Positions 58,651 to 64,000 of a DNA stretch of 64,000 nt are shown here, in pieces (within the stretch, counting starts at the first letter, position 1; each line of letters begins with the position of its first letter). The position numbers were made by a program, and so were the translations under genes. The notes under the pieces are model-generated. The model was given only the letters and a program-made list of their open reading frames with translations, made no database searches and was not told where the DNA came from. Origin of the DNA: Adiantum capillus-veneris (taxonomy: Eukaryota; Streptophyta; Polypodiopsida; Polypodiales; Pteridaceae); NCBI GenBank assembly GCA_014529385.2, contig CM043963.1, positions 67,004,895-67,068,894 of the forward strand. Reading direction: 5' to 3'.

Positions 58651-60089
58651 TACATGTGCATTGCGTGTACCTTCACCCTTCTAACACTAGCTAGTTTATG
58701 CCAGTGCCTTCTCATACTTGAGCTCAAATGCAAGAGTTGCCCATATGATATGTCGGCCCTCTTGTTCTTCAAGTCTTCTAAGAGATTGTATGCTGATTGA
58801 CCCTTCCCAAGCTGAAAATCATCCATGCCTATCTTCCTTCTTCTTGCCCTTACCTTTGCCTGCTTACTACTTTCAACCTCTTCCATAGGTGCCTTGCCTT
58901 TATCTACACCTCTCCTTGGCTTTGTCCTTGCTCTTTCCTCTTTGAAAAGGCCTTCACTCCCTGATTTTTGTTCCCTTGTTCTCTTATTTGCAAAGACATA
59001 AACCTCATCATCTTCATCTCCCTCCTCAACTGCCTCCAAAATTCCTACGTTAAATTGTGGAGGTGCTTGAGCTTGAATTTGTCCCTGTTGTTGTGCAAGT
59101 CCTTGACCTTGGAGAGGTTGCACATTTCCATTTACATTGCCTTCATTTCCTATTTGTCTTTGTATGATAGGATATAACCTCCTGGCTCTCTCCTTGGTTG
59201 ATTGCAATTGGGCGATATATGCCCTCTCTCCCCACAATTGTAACACGTCACATTATCACCTCTATTCCTTTGAGGCCGTTCTCCTTGAGGTCTTCTTACT
59301 TGTTGTTGGATAGTTTGCATAGCAAGGTTGAGGTTTCCTATTTGCTCTATCAATCTTTGAATGTCTTGGTGAAAGGATTCATGTCCTCTATTGTCCACTC
59401 TTGGAGCTTCTACATGGATTTCCCTTTCAACATGCATATCCAAAGGCAAAGTCTCGACCACATTATTTGTTGATACATAACCATCCCTTTGATGTACATT
59501 TTCTTCTCTTTCCCTATTTTCCATTTCATGCCTTCTCACCTTCTGTCTCCATTGCTCTCTAGAAACCTTTACTGCCTCATTGTAGGTCCCTGGGTCCTTG
59601 AGCTCCACCTTGTCTCTAATGCTTTGATGTAAGACAACCACAAACCTGTCTTTCTTCAAGAAATCAGGGGGCATTTGATTCTCTTCAAGTCCCTTTATGA
59701 TCTTTATCCAACAAGCTTCAAACCTGTTTATGTGCACATTGATGTCTTCATGTTCTCCTTGTTGCAGCTTGCTTAGCTCTCTGCACAAATACTCAGGATC
59801 ATCCTCCTTCTCTCAAGGCATGAGAAAGAAGATTCCAGTCTCCCTTTACATCACCTTCAAGCCTATCTTCATACCATTCACGTGCTTCACCTTCAAGTAG
59901 CAAACTCACCAAACGTACCTTGAATGCACCATCATCCCTATTGCTCTTCAATGCAATCAATTCGATCCTTCGGATGAACTTGTCCACATCTTCTCCTTTC
60001 CCACCCTTGAAGACTTCGTACCCATCTCCCGCCATACGCCTTAAGTTGATCTTCAAATGGATGCCAATCGATCTGTAGATGAAAACCAT
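58650..60089 (-). pseudogene. Gag of second Tat element, frameshifted
   Basis: Gag core in 60089-59799 (GYEVFKGGKGEDVDKFIRRI, LLLEGEAREWYEDRLEGDVK). It continues in 59788-59150 (CRELSKLQQGEHEDINVHIN, MPPDFLKKDRFVVVLHQSIR) to a good CX2CX4HX4C knuckle, CYNCGERGHISPNC (about 59250-59210). A third frame, 59246-58650, carries the basic tail and MDDFQLGKGQSAYNLLEDLK, the motif shared with the first Tat copy. Two frame changes separate the three parts. The probable start is MAGDGYEVF, about 60036. Confidence 0.85.
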
Positions 60090-60107
60090 GTTAGAAGGAT
60101 TCTCTTC

Positions 60108-60125
60108 TCCTCAGTGGGGGCACCA
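60108..60125 (-). other. Primer binding site of second Tat element
   Basis: Minus-strand TGGTGCCCCCACTGAGGA, five bases inside the 5' LTR. It differs at two positions from the site of the first Tat copy. Confidence 0.78.
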
Positions 60126-60130
60126 GTTTA

Positions 60131-61152
60131 TGTGAAGGATTGGGGGGCTGGCCTCTACAGCACCTCAAACCAACACCAAGAAAAGCTTATGAAGAGTATA
60201 GCTCTCTCAAGATAATATGGGCTGATCTTCTCTCATGAATTTTGATAGCCTCACTCGCACTCAGCCCCGACTAGCTTCAACTAGCTTCCCTCTACACCGC
60301 TACAACTCCCACTATACTTGAATGCACCAAAGGAAGCAAGGGAACCAAGAAAACCAAAGTAAAAAAATAAAGAAAAACAATGGAAATCTCTGCACTTTTC
60401 CTCATAAAACCAAGAGCTTCACTTCTTTTCAAACACCCTTCCATGTGCTAGTAGAGACTCCATAGGCGCTCTTATATATACACATAGCTTGACCAAAACC
60501 CATCCAAATCAAGCTCACTTTGAAAGCCCACAATGTTCAACAAAAAAACTCAAAAAAAGTGATGTAAAACTTGGGGAAAACATTGCCCTTTTGCGTATGT
60601 ACAAGCAAGGAATTGCAGCGCATAGTCTAGCCTCGACTAGCTGCACCAAAGGGAACCACAAACAACATGGATGCCATACCTCAAACCAAGATGAAGAGAG
60701 GTCAATATGCAGAGCTAAGCACCCACTTTCATCAGCCCATTGAGGAGAGACACACTCTCAACTCACCACACCAGGCTCTTGCAAGGCAAGAGGGGCACCT
60801 CTACACCAAAACCCCCACCCTTCACCGCAGGCTGCATCAGCAACACATAGTTTCTTCTTCACAGCTGAATATCCCTTCTCACTCACGACCCCAAGCTGAT
60901 AAAAGTTCAGTTTTTATTCATATTCTTAAATTACTAACTCACACTTTGAATTCTAGACACTTCTATGTACAAAAATAGCAAAACCATGTACCCCGCACAA
61001 CTGGCCTGCATGCGTAGAGACAGCTGGCACACACCGCCTTTGTACACTTTGTACAAGCATGCTTTATTTACATATAAGGCCCCCAAAAGCATTAAAAAAC
61101 ATATCTCAAAGACTTTGGGGTGGTCCGCACCATTTTGCCAAAACACGTCACA
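60131..61152 (-). repeat. 5' LTR of second Tat element
   Basis: Partner of 54310-55326 with scattered substitutions and small indels. TATA box equivalent at about 60468-60481. Confidence 0.93.
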
Positions 61153-61156
61153 ACGT

Positions 61157-62161
61157 CTTGTCATCAACCATTGTTCAAAACATACAAAGAATCCATTATG
61201 TTACAATTTAAAAGTACAAATAGACGTAACTACCAAACCTAAAGAGAAATGCAAAAAGACTTACAAAATTGGCCTCAAATGATGCCCACCCGCCGCTCCC
61301 CAAGTGGTGCAAGCTCCCTGCCTCTACTCGCGCTTTGGCTGCCTCCTTTTGTTGCTTCCACTTGTCAGGTTCCTCGCATGGTGTTCGCTTCGCGTTCTTC
61401 TAATCTTCTTTGGCCAGCCAATATGGTTTGTTCCACCCATGATTTTTTGCTTTCTGCACTTCAGAATGCTTGCGCTTGCAGTATGCGCGCATTCAAACCC
61501 TCATCAGGTCTTCATTGAAGCACTCATCCCGTGTTGACACGGGAAACTTGTCATGCAGCATGCTGATGACTCTGTCTTTTAATTCACTTGGTACTTCACT
61601 CCACGTGTTTAGTATATAGTGTTTAAACTCAACATAAACCTAAATCTAATTCAATTTTAAATCCTAAAAATCCTAAACCTAAATGTAATTAACTTAAATC
61701 TAACATAGCTAGCTTATTTTAAATCTTGCCCTAGTTCTAAATCTAACCTAATCTTAATCTAATGTAGATCTAAATCTAATATAATCCTAAACTCAACATA
61801 AACTTAAATCTAAATGTAGTCTGACATAATCTTAAATTTAACTTAAATCTTAACCTAATCTTTCTCTCTTTGTTTTTTTCCCTTACCTCTATCTTTTGTC
61901 TTCTCCCCCTCTCTCTCTCTCTCTCTTTGGTTTTTTATTCTCTCTCTTTCTCTTTCTCTTTATTTTCTCCTCTCTCTCTCTCTCTCTCTTTGTTTTATAT
62001 ATCTCTCTCTTTACTTTATCTCTCTCTGTCTCTCTCTCTCTCTCTCTTACTCTCTCAATGTGTGTGTGAAAGCATTCTTTGTTTATACATGTGTGTGTGT
62101 GTGTATGTGTTTTTTGTTTGTGCATGTGCTCTCTCTCTCTCTCTCTCTTTCAAAGACACAA

Positions 62162-62226
<65 letters not shown>

Positions 62227-62464
62227 GAGGGGAAGGGGACATGAGAGAGAGGAGAGGGAAGGAGCATACCTGGCTCTCCTTCCTCTCCTTGTGTGTCTGT
62301 GGGGGGGGGGGGGGGGGGGGGGAGGAGGGAAGAGAGAGAGACGGAGAGAGAGAGAGAGAGAGAGACCATTACCTCTTTTGCTTGAGCACCGAAAACTCCG
62401 ATCTGAGATCTGAGTTTCTGGCGCTCTCGGTTTATTTTTTATCCCTGTCGACGTCACTGTAGAA
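61157..62464. other. CACTA interior, right part
   Basis: No transposase or other recognisable protein. At about 61620-61860 there is a degenerate array of CTAAATCTAA-type words. From 61900 to 62370 CT, TG and GA microsatellites dominate, including a 22-base G run at 62301-62322. All long frames here are repeat artefacts. Confidence 0.65.
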
Positions 62465-62537
62465 TAGCGACGCCGTGGATTTTCATTTTTGAGCGTTGCG
62501 TTGCGAGTGTCGCTAATGTGAAGTACCTCTTGTAGTG
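62465..62537 (-). repeat. Right CACTA terminus with subterminal repeats
   Basis: Minus strand CACTACAAGAGGTACTTCAC followed by TAGCGACACTCGC and GCGTCGCTA words. It pairs with the two CACTACAAGA starts at 53441 and 53527. Confidence 0.6.
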
Positions 62538-63263
62538 CATGGACAAAATTCAGCTTTTCTTTTTACAGCATTGATGTGCACAGTGCTTATTCGTTCACAA
62601 TCGAGATGCATCAACTTTTTGGTGATTGTCCGGAGGTTTCGTAGCTTGGGCGAGGGGGGAGTGCCACCACAAACGCACAATCGCTTGGACACCAGTCAGT
62701 GCCACGTCATTTTCCACTTCACGGCCAAGTTGTGCATGTGTGTAGCGTTGTTTCAGTTGTCCACTGACGTAGTCGTTGGTCATTTGCAAGCACAACGCAG
62801 TTGCACGACGTCCGTGGACGTTTGTGAAGCCACCCTAAGTAGCTAGGTTTCCTCTTTGTACAAACGCAAACAAGAAATACTAGTAGAAACTTTCAAATTT
62901 GCAAGATTTTTAAATTATTCTTATAATATATTTTATCGGGTTTTTTCCCTTGACCATCATTTGCAACCGGCTAATCTTGATTTTCAACCGGCTGAAGGCT
63001 AAGCTAAGGCACACCTTTCTTGAACACTGACAGGCACCTGTCCCTTTTTCTGCCATCACCTGGTATAAACCGAGCCTTATATGTAATACTAGCTTGCGCG
63101 ACCTGCCTATCGGTGGGTCTCGCTCGCTCTTACTATGACACAAATTAAATTAATGACACACATGCTAGAACTCTGAGCGGCTCTCTCTTTCGATGGGTGT
63201 TGTTAGACACACACACACACACACACACACATAGTCCTGTATCCAGTTCTCATGGGTGGTCCT

Positions 63264-63311
<48 letters not shown>

Positions 63312-63383
63312 ATATCAGGTGTGACCAGATGCTGCCGGAGCATATCTGTCTAGCTCTCCGATTTCTCTCTCATCATTAGATTC

Positions 63384-63414
<31 letters not shown>

Positions 63415-63420
63415 AGTGTC
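62538..63420. other. Unclassified flank with AC and CT microsatellites
   Basis: A plus-strand frame of 103 codons (62535-62846) has no recognised similarity and begins inside the CACTA end. AC array at about 63208-63230; CT arrays at about 63270-63309 and 63384-63415. Confidence 0.5.
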
Positions 63421-64000
63421 ATAAAATCTAATCTCTAACCAACCCAAATGATTTTCTCATATTAAAGTGATCACTTAATGTGGGAGAATAAACGGGAACA
63501 AGGGTTAAGATACATATATGCTTATAGATCTATTCCAACATGGGGCCAATGCTAAAGGGGCCCAAATGAGAGATGGTCTATCAAAGAGCAAGATTAACCA
63601 ATGGAGCAAAAGACCTTAGGGTTGGCTTCATTAAAGCCTCCAAAGGTAAGTGTCGAAAGCCTTAGGACATAGTCTTTAAATTTTAATCTTTAGTCAAGTA
63701 AAGTCCAAGCAGGCAAGGGCGGCAGCTTGCTTAAGCAAGGGCTGTGCTTAAGCAGGGGGCCTACCTGCTTACCAAGTTCAAATAACTTGCTACAAAGAAG
63801 GGGGCGAGCCCTACAAAGGAGGGATGTGTGTAGTAAGTATGCACCTCACCAAGGACCCATAATCTCATGAAAGAAAAGGGGCCAAATGTCAATTGTAGAA
63901 GCACATTTCTCAAGCACGCAAGGGCTGTGCTTAAGCAAGGGGGGTGCTAGCTTAACCTCACAAGAGGGAAAGAAGGACACTTGTCAAGAGACTACACAAA
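63421..64000. other. Unclassified, short direct repeats at right edge
   Basis: No gene. The word AAGGGCTGTGCTTAAGCA occurs at about 63742-63759 and again at about 63919-63936, with related CTTGCTTAAGCAAGGG at 63727-63742. This may be the edge of another element leaving the window. Confidence 0.5.

Larger units (their letters stand above)
54310..61152 (-). mobile_element. Second Tat-type Ty3/gypsy retrotransposon
   Basis: A 6843-bp element on the minus strand with LTRs of 1017 and 1022 bp that differ by a few percent. It has a primer site, gag, protease, RT, two RNase H domains, partial integrase and a purine tract. The flanking bases match as ACGT (54306-54309 and 61153-61156), a 4-bp rather than the usual 5-bp duplication. 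It shares primer-site type, Gag tail motif, DGGA protease and the second RNase H with the element at 28523-46746, but its LTRs are unrelated and much shorter. Several frameshifts and an integrase deletion make it immobile. It sits inside the CACTA remnant. Confidence 0.9.
53527..62537. mobile_element. CACTA-like DNA transposon remnant, non-autonomous
   Basis: Left end CACTACAAGAACG at 53527, right end TCTTGTAGTG finishing at 62537: inverted CACTA termini. Both ends have subterminal words TAGCGACG/CGTCGCTA, several between 53540 and 53650 and again at 62465-62520. CACTA elements typically carry such subterminal transposase-binding repeats. Without the nested gypsy the remnant is about 2.2 kb and has no transposase frame. 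The expected 3-bp duplication is not perfect (CGT on the left, CAT on the right). The left side contains two overlapping starts, so the exact left end is uncertain. Confidence 0.6.

Noticed and set aside
62535-62846. 103-codon frame beginning at the CACTA end
   Set aside because: It starts inside the transposon terminus and has no recognisable similarity.

Overview
This window is plant nuclear DNA, built almost entirely of nested transposable elements around one decayed host gene. The evidence for a land plant is the set of elements: a Tnt1-like Copia element, a second Copia element, Tat-type Ty3/gypsy elements with a second RNase H, short non-autonomous LTR elements and CACTA-type ends. An LRR receptor-like protein pseudogene with a plant-type island domain and membrane anchor points the same way. 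The style of the gypsy pol at the left edge reminds me of seedless vascular plants, but that is an impression, not a result. I see no bacterial operon, rRNA, tRNA, CRISPR array or organellar gene.

Layout. (1) 1-16600: an old gypsy relic (reverse transcriptase start, integrase end, a long degraded 3' region) split by a Tnt1-like Copia element at 825-6112 (TSD CTGAT) and a reverse-oriented Copia element at 9680-15380 (TSD GATAT). The second has an intact 1312-codon pol frame. (2) 16601-18581: a TG/TA microsatellite and unclassified sequence. (3) 18587-27955, minus strand: a young LTR element (TSD TCATG, almost identical LTRs, tRNA-Asp-like primer site). It carries gag with four zinc knuckles, a middle frame, a protease frame and a small acidic ORF, but no reverse transcriptase, RNase H or integrase. 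(4) 28387-47560: a 5'-truncated LINE interrupted by a Tat-type gypsy with very long, CT-rich terminal repeats. Its pol is split at 35012-40566 by another non-autonomous LTR element (TSD ACAAC). A LINE segment is present twice, which points to recombination after insertion. (5) 48071-50468, minus: a receptor-like protein (LRR-RLP) pseudogene with several frameshifts. (6) 50621-52915: a very GC-rich TRIM-like element (TSD GTCAA) about 150 bp upstream of the RLP start codon. (7) 53441-62537: CACTA-like termini with TAGCGACG subterminal repeats, containing a second Tat-type gypsy at 54310-61152 (minus). (8) 62538-64000: unclassified, microsatellite-rich sequence.

How the parts relate. No element here looks able to move by itself. 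The two Tat copies carry complementary integrase defects, the 18.6-28 kb element makes at most Gag and protease and would need polymerase and integrase in trans, and the two short LTR elements encode nothing recognisable. Nesting gives relative ages: gypsy relic before both Copia insertions; LINE before the first Tat, which precedes the 35-40.6 kb element; CACTA before the second Tat.
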